A model generated the notes under the pieces. That model was not told the origin of the DNA and did no database searches. It saw only the letters and a program-made list of their open reading frames with translations. From Pseudomonadota bacterium (lineage in GTDB: Bacteria > Myxococcota > Bradymonadia > UBA4248), in assembly GCA_017613855.1 (NCBI GenBank), contig JAGACY010000343.1:1-6911 (forward strand): a DNA stretch of 6,911 bases. Reading direction: 5' to 3'. Shown here piece by piece: positions 1-5,513 of the stretch. Numbering within the stretch: the first letter of the stretch is position 1; each line of letters starts with the position of its first letter. The position numbers and the translations under genes were made by a program.

Positions 1-130
1 AGTGGTCTGATGTCATAGAATCGGAACAGACCTTGAAAAACTTCAGATATACCCCGAGTAAATAGCAGACATCATTGAATAGCCGTACTCAAATGTGACT
101 CTGAAGCTAAGGGTGAGCGCATTCCAAATT

Positions 131-158
131 AGCAGTGAGCAGTGAGCAGTGAGCAATT
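131..158. repeat. Heptamer array AGCAGTG, 4 units
   Basis: There are three perfect tandem units of AGCAGTG (131-151) and a fourth degenerate unit AGCAATT (152-158). It runs directly into the dispersed 37-nt repeat that starts at 154. It is a different 7-mer family from the larger array at 231-356. Confidence 0.85.
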
Positions 159-190
159 GAAATGCAAAACCAAAGATGAAGTCTGAAGCT
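154..190. repeat. Dispersed 37-nt repeat, copy 1
   Basis: This 37-nt stretch matches 3366-3402 at 30 of 37 positions without gaps, beginning CAATTGAA and ending TCTGAAGCT. Both copies lie immediately 3' of a heptamer array in non-coding sequence. A third, weaker match (16 of 22 positions against the 3' part) is at 87-108, again ending TCTGAAGCT. Function is unknown; it could be a remnant of a mobile or palindromic element. Confidence 0.6.
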
Positions 191-230
191 AAAATAACCA
201 ACATTCTTTAACAGTAACCTTGAGCACCCC

Positions 231-356
231 CTAACTGCTAACTGCTAACTGCTAACTGCTAACTGCTAACTGCTAACTGCTAACTGCTAACTGCTAACTG
301 CTAACTGCTAACTGCTAACTGCTAACAGCTAACTGCTAACTGCTAATTGCTAATTG
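231..356. repeat. Heptamer array CTAACTG, 18 units
   Basis: Eighteen contiguous 7-bp units fill 126 bp. Fifteen are exactly CTAACTG, unit 14 (322-328) is CTAACAG, and the last two (343-356) are CTAATTG. Because 7 is not a multiple of 3, the array cycles through every frame every 21 bp and places TAA in all three + frames and TAG in all three - frames, so it cannot be coding. The variant units cluster at the 3' end, the usual picture of an array homogenised by slippage in its interior. It resembles in kind the heptanucleotide short tandem repeats (STRR) described in cyanobacteria, but the neighbouring genes do not look cyanobacterial. Confidence 0.97.
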
Positions 357-366
357 CGCATTCTGT

Positions 367-394
367 TAGTGAATACGTAATAGTGAATAGTGAA
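367..394. repeat. Heptamer array TAGTGAA, 4 units
   Basis: Units are TAGTGAA, TACGTAA, TAGTGAA, TAGTGAA. The same 7-mer family recurs about 4.8 kb away at 5220-5240, so these are dispersed families and not single local expansions. It lies about 160 bp upstream of the permease start. Confidence 0.85.
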
Positions 395-556
395 TAACGC
401 TTCTGATGTGCAGAGCCCACCCTGAATCGTTCCCCACACATGCCCCAAATGACATTCATCCTTGAAACGGCATCAAGAACGCGATAAAGGTGGCCTGCTT
501 TGTCGGTCTGAAATTTGACCGAAAGGCCATCGTTTCTTTAATTCACCATCCCAGTT

Positions 557-1843
557 ATGTTCGAATATTTTATCGGGCTCCGTTATCTGCTCAATCGGGC
601 AAGGGCAAGCCTGTCCATCATTTCCATCATCTCGATCTGCGGCGTATTCCTCGGTGTCACGGCGTTGATATCCGTCATATCCGTCACGAGCGGCTTCGAA
701 GAAGTTTTTCGGGACAAAGTCCTCGGCGTCAACAGCCATGTCCTCGTCATGACCTATAAGCAGGATGATTTCAGGGAATATCGGGAAGTCCAGCAAACGC
801 TCGAAGATTTTTCCCCTGAAATTATCGAGACTGCGCCCTTCATTTTTCATGAGATGATGATCGCCATCGGCTCGAAAGTTTCGGGCATTCTCATTAAGGG
901 CGTCGAGCCCGAAACGATGATGGGCGTCAGCGATTTAGCCAAATACATCATTGCCGACGACAATGAGGCCCGAAAAGCACTGCTCGATGAGCTTCATTAT
1001 GTTCCTTCGAGGGATGGCGAGGTTCCGCCTGTCATTATAGGACGCGTGCTCGCCGAAAAGCTCAAGGCCGGGATTGGCGATGAAGTTCGCGTCATTTCAC
1101 CGAGACGCGGAATCGTCGGTGAACACCGCTATGGCCCGAGCCAGATGGACCCTACGCAAAAACGATTCAGAATCATTGCTTTGTACGACTCGGGATTCTA
1201 CGACTACGACAACCGCCTGCTCATCTGTGATTACAAGGCATTGCAGGATTTCTTCAATCTCGATGATGTCGTCACAGGTGTCGAAGTTCGCGTCAAAGAC
1301 ATCAATAAAACTGGCGAATTGCGGGATGCCGTGACCCCGGTACTCAACAACAACCCCGGGCTCGATCGATTCAAAGTCATCGACTGGCAGGATCTCAACC
1401 GAAATCTCTTCCAAAGCCTGCACATGCAAAAGATCACACTCGCTGTGATCATGCTCTTTATTGTGCTCGTTGCCAGCTTTAACATTATTGGCACACTCAT
1501 CATGATGGTGCTCGATAAACAAAGAGATATATCGATTCTCAAGTCAATGGGCGCCAGCGATGGTATGATCATGCGCACATTTATCTATCAGGGCATGTTC
1601 ATCGGCGGGCTCGGAACCGTCCTGGGACTCCTGGGCGGCCTCGGTGTGTGCGAGCTGCTCAAACTCTACGACTATGAACTCGATTCGACGGTCTACCTCA
1701 TCAGCACGCTGCCGGTAAAACTCGAACCCTCTGTCTTCATGGGCGTTGGACTGCTGACGCTGTTTATTAGTTTTCTGGCGACGCTCTACCCCTCCTGGTG
1801 GGCGACGCAGATGTCACCGGTCGAGGGGTTGAGATACGAATAA
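557..1843 (+). CDS. lolC: LolC/LolE-family lipoprotein-releasing ABC permease
   Basis: This is the inner-membrane permease subunit of the Lol ABC transporter, which extracts outer-membrane lipoproteins from the inner membrane and passes them to the LolA chaperone. At 428 residues it has the normal family length. The N-terminus (FIGLRYL at 5-11) and first membrane helix (about 19-45) are typical. A large periplasmic domain (about 46-290) follows, then helices at about 293-318, 343-366 and 392-411. The cytoplasmic coupling segment 320-334 (DKQRDISILKSMGAS) and the ending GLRYE are hallmarks. A charged loop at about 182-203 sits where LolC carries its LolA-binding Hook, so LolC or a hybrid LolF-type subunit is more likely than LolE; the LolC/LolE split is uncertain. 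No lolD ATPase gene is visible. The start gives the canonical N-terminus but has no recognisable Shine-Dalgarno. The stop (1841-1843) abuts tatB. Confidence 0.93.
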   Translation: MFEYFIGLRYLLNRARASLSIISIISICGVFLGVTALISVISVTSGFEEVFRDKVLGVNSHVLVMTYKQDDFREYREVQQTLEDFSPEIIETAPFIFHEMMIAIGSKVSGILIKGVEPETMMGVSDLAKYIIADDNEARKALLDELHYVPSRDGEVPPVIIGRVLAEKLKAGIGDEVRVISPRRGIVGEHRYGPSQMDPTQKRFRIIALYDSGFYDYDNRLLICDYKALQDFFNLDDVVTGVEVRVKDINKTGELRDAVTPVLNNNPGLDRFKVIDWQDLNRNLFQSLHMQKITLAVIMLFIVLVASFNIIGTLIMMVLDKQRDISILKSMGASDGMIMRTFIYQGMFIGGLGTVLGLLGGLGVCELLKLYDYELDSTVYLISTLPVKLEPSVFMGVGLLTLFISFLATLYPSWWATQMSPVEGLRYE

Positions 1844-2554
1844 GTGTTTGGCCTGGGAATTCCTGAAATTATCTGCATCCTCGTGATTGCCGTCATTGTG
1901 CTCGGGCCGGAACACATGCCGAAGGCCGCGCAGATGATTGGCAAATGGAGTGCGAAGCTGCGCAGCGCAGCCACGAGTTTTGAACAGGCCATCGTTCAGG
2001 ATGAGGATTTACGCGAAATCAAAACCAACCTCAGCGAAGTCAAATCCGAAATCGACAAAGCCAAATCAGATCTTTTTTCCATTCGGGATGATGTCGCACA
2101 AGTTCCGAACGACATTTCTCAGGCCTACCAGGAAGCCAAAGATGAAATGCAGAACATCCAGGGCGTTGTAGGCAGACAGCCTCTGACCAAAACCTCCCAG
2201 GACCCTCAGTCAGATGCATCATCCAACCCTTTGAACGAAGAGAAGCAAACCGCCCCCGAGCCCTCTCCCTTCCTGTCACGGCCGCTCCAGTGGTTCGATT
2301 CCCCCGAGCCCAAAGCGAGCAATGCGCAATCGATCAAACTGGATCCACCGAAATTGCTGCCCGGCCCGATTGCACGTCAGGTTTACCGAAAGCCCTACGC
2401 ATTGGATTTACCTAAAAATCCTGCGCAGTTTAGGGCTGTTTCCTTATCTGCTCCCCAAAAGGATGCAGCATTCTGCCGCATCCGCCGCATCCATCAGCCC
2501 AAAGCCGGCATTCCCGGCACACTGCATACCGTTCCGCTCAAGCGCCATGAATAA
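1844..2554 (+). CDS. tatB: Sec-independent protein translocase subunit TatB
   Basis: TatB is the membrane component that pairs with TatC to receive twin-arginine signal peptides and pass folded cargo to the Tat channel. The start is GTG, directly after the permease TAA, and gives the family N-terminus: MFGLGIPEI with Glu8, one helix (about 5-21), then the Gly21-Pro22 hinge and Met-Pro at 25-26. An amphipathic, charged helical region (about 27-110) follows, rich in Glu and Lys. TatA is an alternative, but the long helical region and the adjacent tatC favour TatB. At 236 residues it is longer than E. coli TatB (171). The tail from about 120 is Pro/Ser-rich and looks disordered, and its last 30 residues contain Cys, His and many Arg, so a small frameshift near the end cannot be excluded. 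A GAGGGG at 1823-1828 lies inside the permease gene about 15 nt upstream, so initiation is probably by translational coupling. Confidence 0.9.
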   Translation: MFGLGIPEIICILVIAVIVLGPEHMPKAAQMIGKWSAKLRSAATSFEQAIVQDEDLREIKTNLSEVKSEIDKAKSDLFSIRDDVAQVPNDISQAYQEAKDEMQNIQGVVGRQPLTKTSQDPQSDASSNPLNEEKQTAPEPSPFLSRPLQWFDSPEPKASNAQSIKLDPPKLLPGPIARQVYRKPYALDLPKNPAQFRAVSLSAPQKDAAFCRIRRIHQPKAGIPGTLHTVPLKRHE

Positions 2555-3347
2555 AAACGAAGACAAACAGGCGCTGCAACCCCCGACGCCTCAAATCCAA
2601 GCGTGCGACGAAAACGCAGAGGAAATGCCATTCTCTGCGCATTTTGCAGAACTGCGTTCGCGCCTCATCAAAAGCCTCGCCGCCGTTGCCATCGGAACGA
2701 TTGCCAGTTTTTCCTTTGCCCCCGATTTCTACGCATTTGTCGCCAGGCCTGTTTTCGAGGCACTTCCCGAAGAATCGCGCCAGCTCATCTTTCTCAATCC
2801 GGTCGAGCCCTTCTTTGTTTACCTTAAATTGAGCGTACTCGCCGGATTCATCCTCACATCGCCATTCGTTTTCTTCCAAATATGGCGCTTTATTGCTCCC
2901 GGGCTCTATACACATGAACGCCGCGCGATGATTCCGCTCGTATTCTCCTCATGCCTCGTCTTTCTACTGGGGGCTGCTTTTTGTTACGGCATCGTGCTCC
3001 CGCTGGGACTCAAGACACTCATCGCAGCTGGCATGACCGAATCCTTTGCAGCAACCGCGCAAATCTCGATGGCATCGTACTACGACCTCGTCATCCGGCT
3101 CATCGCCGCGTTCGGCATCGTCTTCGAAATGCCCATCTTTAGCTATTTCCTGACCAAACTTGGCGTCATTACGCACCTGACACTGACAAAACACTGGCGC
3201 ATTGCCGTCGTCATCATCTTTATTCTGGCCGCATTGCTCACCCCACCAGACGCCATCACCCAGATAGCACTGGCCACACCGATGTGCCTGCTTTATGTTT
3301 TATCGATTGGCATTGCAAAGTGGGCGGAACCAAAGATCAATTCGTAA
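2547..3347 (+). CDS. tatC: Sec-independent protein translocase subunit TatC
   Basis: TatC is the polytopic core of the Tat translocase and the primary receptor for twin-arginine signal peptides. The 266-residue product shows the family motifs in order: HFAELRSRL (32-40, with Glu35 equivalent to E. coli Glu15), NPVEPF (84-89, Glu87 equivalent to Glu103), WRFIAPGLYTHER (113-125), the FLLGAAFCY...LP segment (139-152), FGIVFEMPIF (189-198) and TPPDAITQ (232-239). Six membrane helices are expected. The Glu usual in the final LYE/LFE motif is Val251 here (LLYV). I chose ATG 2547, which overlaps tatB by 8 bp; ATG 2625 (Met27) would also give a typical N-terminus, but AGAGGAA touches that codon with too little spacing. 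The last codons (Asn-Ser-stop) lie inside a heptamer array. No tatA is visible in the window. Confidence 0.95.
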   Translation: MNKNEDKQALQPPTPQIQACDENAEEMPFSAHFAELRSRLIKSLAAVAIGTIASFSFAPDFYAFVARPVFEALPEESRQLIFLNPVEPFFVYLKLSVLAGFILTSPFVFFQIWRFIAPGLYTHERRAMIPLVFSSCLVFLLGAAFCYGIVLPLGLKTLIAAGMTESFAATAQISMASYYDLVIRLIAAFGIVFEMPIFSYFLTKLGVITHLTLTKHWRIAVVIIFILAALLTPPDAITQIALATPMCLLYVLSIGIAKWAEPKINS

Positions 3348-3367
3348 TTCGTAATTCGTAATGCGCA
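3340..3367. repeat. Heptamer array ATTCGTA, containing the tatC stop
   Basis: Three perfect ATTCGTA units (3340-3360) are followed by ATGCGCA (3361-3367). The first unit overlaps the end of tatC and supplies the codon TCG and the stop TAA (3345-3347). The array therefore starts inside the gene and not after it. Confidence 0.85.
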
Positions 3368-3402
3368 ATTGAATGACAAAACTAAAGGTGGATTCTGAAG
3401 CT
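3366..3402. repeat. Dispersed 37-nt repeat, copy 2
   Basis: It matches 154-190 at 30 of 37 positions in the same orientation, starting CAATTGAA and ending TCTGAAGCT. Like copy 1 it lies directly downstream of a short heptamer array. Outside this 37-nt core the two copies stop matching. Confidence 0.6.
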
Positions 3403-3436
3403 GATGGGGAATTGTATTTTTATTCGCAATGCACAG

Positions 3437-3462
3437 TTGAATTTGCAAAAATCAAGTATACT
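3437..3462 (+). promoter_or_regulatory. Possible promoter upstream of the first vWA gene
   Basis: TATACT (3457-3462) is a good -10 match. The nearest -35-like hexamer, TTGAAT (3437-3442), leaves only a 14-nt spacer, which is poor. The AGTAT..TAG context resembles the sequence ahead of the second paralogue at 5445-5453. A start here would give a leader of about 200 nt running through the heptamer cluster. This is tentative. Confidence 0.2.
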
Positions 3463-3513
3463 CTAGCAAAATCAACTTCAATTCTTCTAAGCAGACTTTA
3501 GGAACTTTCTCAT

Positions 3514-3567
3514 AATTGCGAATTGCGCATTGCGAATTGCGCAGTTTATTAAGATTACGCATTCCGC
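3514..3567. repeat. Heptamer cluster AATTGCG, then ATTACGC/ATTCCGC
   Basis: The run 3514-3541 is AATTGCG, AATTGCG, CATTGCG, AATTGCG. After 12 nt, a pair ATTACGC and ATTCCGC occupies 3554-3567. All share period 7 and an ATT core with the units near 3340-3367 and 343-356. It lies in the leader of the first vWA gene. Confidence 0.8.
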
Positions 3568-3654
3568 ATTAGCCCCGGCACGACTCAACTTAGATATATT
3601 TCTACCATTAAGAAAAATGCTAATATCCTCAATCGTCGGCATACCGGATTTGCC

Positions 3655-3663
3655 AGGAGGTGA
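3655..3663 (+). promoter_or_regulatory. Strong ribosome binding site of the first vWA gene
   Basis: AGGAGGTGA is a near-complete complement of the usual 16S rRNA 3' end and sits a few bases upstream of ATG 3667. It fixes the start and contrasts with the absent or weak sites of the lol-tat cluster. Confidence 0.85.
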
Positions 3664-3666
3664 AAA

Positions 3667-4800
3667 ATGCAAAGAGTTTGTCACTGGATAAAGAGCATTG
3701 TTTTTCTGATGGTTTTACTGATTCCATCGATGGTTTGGGCAAACACGATTTCGATTTTCGATGTCGAAACGCCTCAGGCACAGACGCCGTCGCAAGCGGC
3801 TGAGCTTTCTGTTTATTTTGGCTATGAATCGAGCGCGAAAATGCCAATCAAGGGGCTGACTGCAGATAATTGCAGCATTCTCATTGATGGAAAAATGCCG
3901 GAGGTCGTCCAATCGAAGATGGTACCTTTTGTCGAAGGTGACAAAGGCGTCGGCGTGCTGTTTGTTTTTCCTATTTCAAAGAACTATTCCGAGGATTCTT
4001 TTGGCATTCGCTCACACCTCAAAGGGTTGCTTCAAAAGATGGATCGCCGTATCGACCAGGTGAATGCCGTCACTTACGATCGCTTCAGCCAACCCCAGGG
4101 CTGGACAACAGCAGGATCCCAAGAGCTCTTCAATCATCTCAGTAGCATGTCCAATACTGATGATATCGAGCCCAATTTATTCAGTTCTTTTGTTACATCC
4201 ATCTCGGCTTTCGACACTGTAAAAGGTGTTTCGCAAAAATACCTCGTGTTGATATCCGATGCCGAAGGCGCCCATTTTTCTGATGTTGAACGGGCCAATA
4301 CCCTTATTTCTGCTTATATCGATCAATTAAAGAAATCTCAGGTTATTCCCATCATTATTGCCTACAGCCCGGATGGCCTTCCCGCAATGACCAACATTTT
4401 CCACCTGAAGCGAATTGCCAGCGAACTGAATGGTTACTATTTCATCGCCGAAAGTGAAAGCACACTGCAGAGAATTCTGCAAATGGACGTATATAATGTG
4501 ATCTATTCCAAATACCTGCTTAAAACCACACTCGACATGAGCGGAGACAACTATCTCCCGACGGGCAGAAACTATCCGTTGGAACTCGTGGTGAAAACCA
4601 ACCCGAATGACGAAAATGGCGACCATGCAAGCGTCAAAATCGATTGGCCGGATCTGACGAATTCCCCGTTTGATCAATCTCTTCCTTCTTTAAACATCAC
4701 GGACGAATCGATCTCCACATGGGGGATAATTAAGTATTTCATCGTGTTTTTACTTGGTTTGTTTGCAGGTATGGGCATTATGCTCGCCAAAAAATCTTAG
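3667..4800 (+). CDS. Secreted membrane-anchored vWA-like protein, lacking a cytoplasmic tail
   Basis: No named gene is recognised. The 377-residue product has a signal peptide (positive start, hydrophobic 10-20, cleavage likely after Val-Trp-Ala25). An N-terminal strand region (about 45-85, with GLTADNCSILIDG at 63-75) resembles the part that precedes vWA in the acidobacterial VWFA-related family. A vWA-like fold follows (about 94-275): first strand GVGVLFVFP, central strand LVLISDAEG (193-201), next strand IPIIIAYSPDG, then IASELNGYYF. The metal-binding DxSxS motif is absent: the position at the end of strand 1 is Pro102 with Ser104 and Asn106, so metal-dependent binding is doubtful. A beta region (about 280-325) leads to one membrane helix (353-373) and AKKS at the end, giving an outside-facing ectodomain with almost nothing in the cytoplasm. 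It is 62% identical over residues 1-330 to the gene at 5514, which has a cytoplasmic tail where this one stops. Confidence 0.88.
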   Translation: MQRVCHWIKSIVFLMVLLIPSMVWANTISIFDVETPQAQTPSQAAELSVYFGYESSAKMPIKGLTADNCSILIDGKMPEVVQSKMVPFVEGDKGVGVLFVFPISKNYSEDSFGIRSHLKGLLQKMDRRIDQVNAVTYDRFSQPQGWTTAGSQELFNHLSSMSNTDDIEPNLFSSFVTSISAFDTVKGVSQKYLVLISDAEGAHFSDVERANTLISAYIDQLKKSQVIPIIIAYSPDGLPAMTNIFHLKRIASELNGYYFIAESESTLQRILQMDVYNVIYSKYLLKTTLDMSGDNYLPTGRNYPLELVVKTNPNDENGDHASVKIDWPDLTNSPFDQSLPSLNITDESISTWGIIKYFIVFLLGLFAGMGIMLAKKS

Positions 4801-4876
4801 GCTCCGGCGTATTGAGCGCAGCGAAAAGCCGGGCCGGGCAGCGTATTGCAAAGCAATAGCTGCCTTCCCCCCAAAA
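4799..4876. repeat. Double-hairpin repeat, copy 1
   Basis: This ~77-bp element recurs at 5340-5416 in the same orientation with only a couple of substitutions and one fewer C in the C-run. It contains two inverted repeats: CCGGC (4804-4808) with GCCGG (4828-4832), and a longer one, GGCAGC-G-TATTGC (4837-4849) with GCAATAGCTGCC (4853-4864), a 12-bp stem with one bulged G and an AAA loop. The stem is followed by TTCCCCCC and not by a T-run, so it is not a standard terminator, though it could stabilise or end the mRNA. The element begins at the stop codon of the first vWA gene (TAG 4798-4800). It resembles REP/BIME elements in kind. Confidence 0.85.
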
Positions 4877-4878
4877 AA

Positions 4879-5035
4879 GGCTCTGTTTAACCACCGTGGA
4901 TATGCTTTGTTCTAAAAGGTTTCGTATCTTCGTTGCTTAGAGCTTTGAGCTTTGAGTGATAAATAGTTTCTCTAAGCTCCAAGCCAGCATGACAATCTTT
5001 CGAGCGCAAAATATCCACACTCGTTAAACAGAGCC
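4879..5035. mobile_element. Palindromic MITE-like unit A
   Basis: The 157-bp unit has perfect 13-bp terminal inverted repeats: GGCTCTGTTTAAC (4879-4891) and GTTAAACAGAGCC (5023-5035). A second inverted pair lies inside at a matching distance: GTGGATAT (4896-4903) and ATATCCAC (5011-5018). The core carries heptamers that are themselves inverted: CTTAGAG, CTTTGAG, CTTTGAG (4936-4956) against CTCTAAG, CTCCAAG (4970-4983). The unit could fold back on itself over much of its length. It has no transposase gene, and the flanks (CCAAAAAA, CCAAAAAA) do not let me define a clean target duplication. A non-autonomous transposon or a structural RNA/DNA element are both possible. Confidence 0.7.
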
Positions 5036-5041
5036 AAAAAA

Positions 5042-5213
5042 TGTTTAACCACCGTGGATATGCCTTGTTCTTGGGGTTCCATCTTTTCATTGCTTAGAGC
5101 TTTGAGCTTTGAGCTTTGAGTGGCAAATCTCTACTCTAAGCTCCAAGCTCTAAGCTCCAAGCCTGAATTGCAATCTTTCGTGAATAAAACCTCCACGCTT
5201 GTTAAACAGAGCC
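5042..5213. mobile_element. Palindromic MITE-like unit B, left end degraded
   Basis: This is a second copy in the same orientation, 6 bp after unit A. The left end keeps only TGTTTAAC (5042-5049) before the shared CACCGTGGATATG, while the right end keeps the full GTTAAACAGAGCC (5201-5213). The inner right match to GTGGATAT has decayed to CCTCCACG. The arms hold more heptamers than unit A: CTTAGAG plus three CTTTGAG (5093-5120), and alternating CTCTAAG/CTCCAAG, four units (5134-5161). The extra heptamers explain nearly all of the length difference from unit A. Confidence 0.68.
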
Positions 5214-5219
5214 TAAAAT

Positions 5220-5240
5220 AATGAATAGTGAATAGTGAAT
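5220..5240. repeat. Heptamer array AGTGAAT, 3 units
   Basis: Units are AATGAAT, AGTGAAT, AGTGAAT, the same cyclic family as 367-394. It sits 7 bp after unit B. The following stretch to 5339 contains nothing I can identify. Confidence 0.8.
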
Positions 5241-5339
5241 AGGTTGAACAGTCACTACTCCTGTCCGGGTTGGATGACATAGCCAAATCATAAACCGTCA
5301 TGCAGACACCAGAGGGCCGGCCTTCGCCCCCAAAAATCC

Positions 5340-5416
5340 AGGCGCCGGCGTATTGAGCGCAGCGAAAAGCCGGGGCGGGCAGCGTATTGCAAAGCAATAG
5401 CTGCCTTCCCCCAAAA
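5340..5416. repeat. Double-hairpin repeat, copy 2
   Basis: It repeats 4799-4876 at an offset of 541 bp. Both hairpins are intact: CCGGC/GCCGG (5345-5373) and the 12-bp bulged stem (5378-5405). Differences seen are T to G near the start, C to G between the hairpins and one C fewer in the trailing C-run. It lies about 100 bp upstream of the second vWA gene, so unlike copy 1 it is not at a gene end. Confidence 0.85.
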
Positions 5417-5423
5417 CAATCGG

Positions 5424-5451
5424 TTATTGCTACAAAGCCATGGAGTATGTT
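5424..5451 (+). promoter_or_regulatory. Possible promoter of the vWA-FHA gene
   Basis: TTATTG (5424-5429) and TATGTT (5446-5451) are separated by 16 nt, a plausible but weak sigma-70-type pair, about 60 bp upstream of the start codon. It is the best candidate between the repeat and the gene. Confidence 0.25.
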
Positions 5452-5502
5452 AGACTGGTCTTGGTGTAATTTCCGCTTACCGTCGTTACACACTTTTTGT
5501 TT

Positions 5503-5508
5503 GGAGGG
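5503..5508 (+). promoter_or_regulatory. Ribosome binding site of the vWA-FHA gene
   Basis: GGAGGG lies 5 nt ahead of ATG 5514. It decides the start, which also gives a signal peptide aligned residue for residue with the first paralogue. Confidence 0.8.
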
Positions 5509-5513
5509 TAAAG

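Larger units (their letters stand above)
1..556. other. Non-coding, repeat-rich leader region
   Basis: I see no credible gene on either strand here. Stop codons are frequent, and the reading frames that do exist oppose the permease gene and resemble no family I know. The stretch holds three heptamer arrays (131-158, 231-356, 367-394) and copies of a dispersed 37-nt repeat (154-190, plus a weaker match at 87-108). A 6-bp inverted repeat (GGTCTG at 4-9, CAGACC at 27-32) could be a weak hairpin, but it has no T-run. Positions 395-556 form the leader of the permease gene. The only promoter-like pair I found there is TTGAAA (462-467) and GATAAA (483-488), with a short 15-nt spacer, so it is not called. 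Confidence 0.7.
3348..3654. other. Spacer between tatC and the vWA paralogues
   Basis: No gene is supported on either strand. The spacer contains the heptamer array overlapping the tatC end, copy 2 of the 37-nt dispersed repeat, a second heptamer cluster at 3514-3567, and a possible -10 element near 3457. There is no convincing hairpin with a T-run after tatC, so I do not call a terminator. The stretch 3403-3513 is AT-rich and holds nothing else I can name. Confidence 0.65.

Noticed and set aside
231..356. CRISPR array
   Set aside because: The units are 7 bp and contiguous with no spacers; there are no cas genes.
1..470. tRNA or other structured RNA gene in the leader
   Set aside because: I found no cloverleaf, no T-loop consensus and only a 6-bp inverted repeat.
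473..850. Open frame on the - strand opposite the start of the permease gene
   Set aside because: It lies over a clear LolC/E coding region, has highly charged low-quality composition and resembles no family.
2322..2546. 75-codon upstream extension of tatC inside tatB
   Set aside because: The extension has no TatC homology and overlaps tatB. The start at 2547 gives the normal stop-start overlap and a plausible N-terminus.
2400..2554. Frameshift near the 3' end of tatB
   Set aside because: The tail composition is odd (Cys, His, Arg), but TatB tails are poorly conserved and the frame ends in a normal overlap with tatC, so there is no positive evidence.
4837..4872. Rho-independent terminator after the first vWA gene
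   Set aside because: The stem is strong, but TTCCCCCC follows instead of a T-run, and the same element also occurs upstream of a gene at 5340-5416.
4887..5493. Two - strand open frames across the palindromic units
   Set aside because: They read through inverted repeats and heptamers, with no ribosome binding site or known domain. The shared peptide is explained by the repeat copies.
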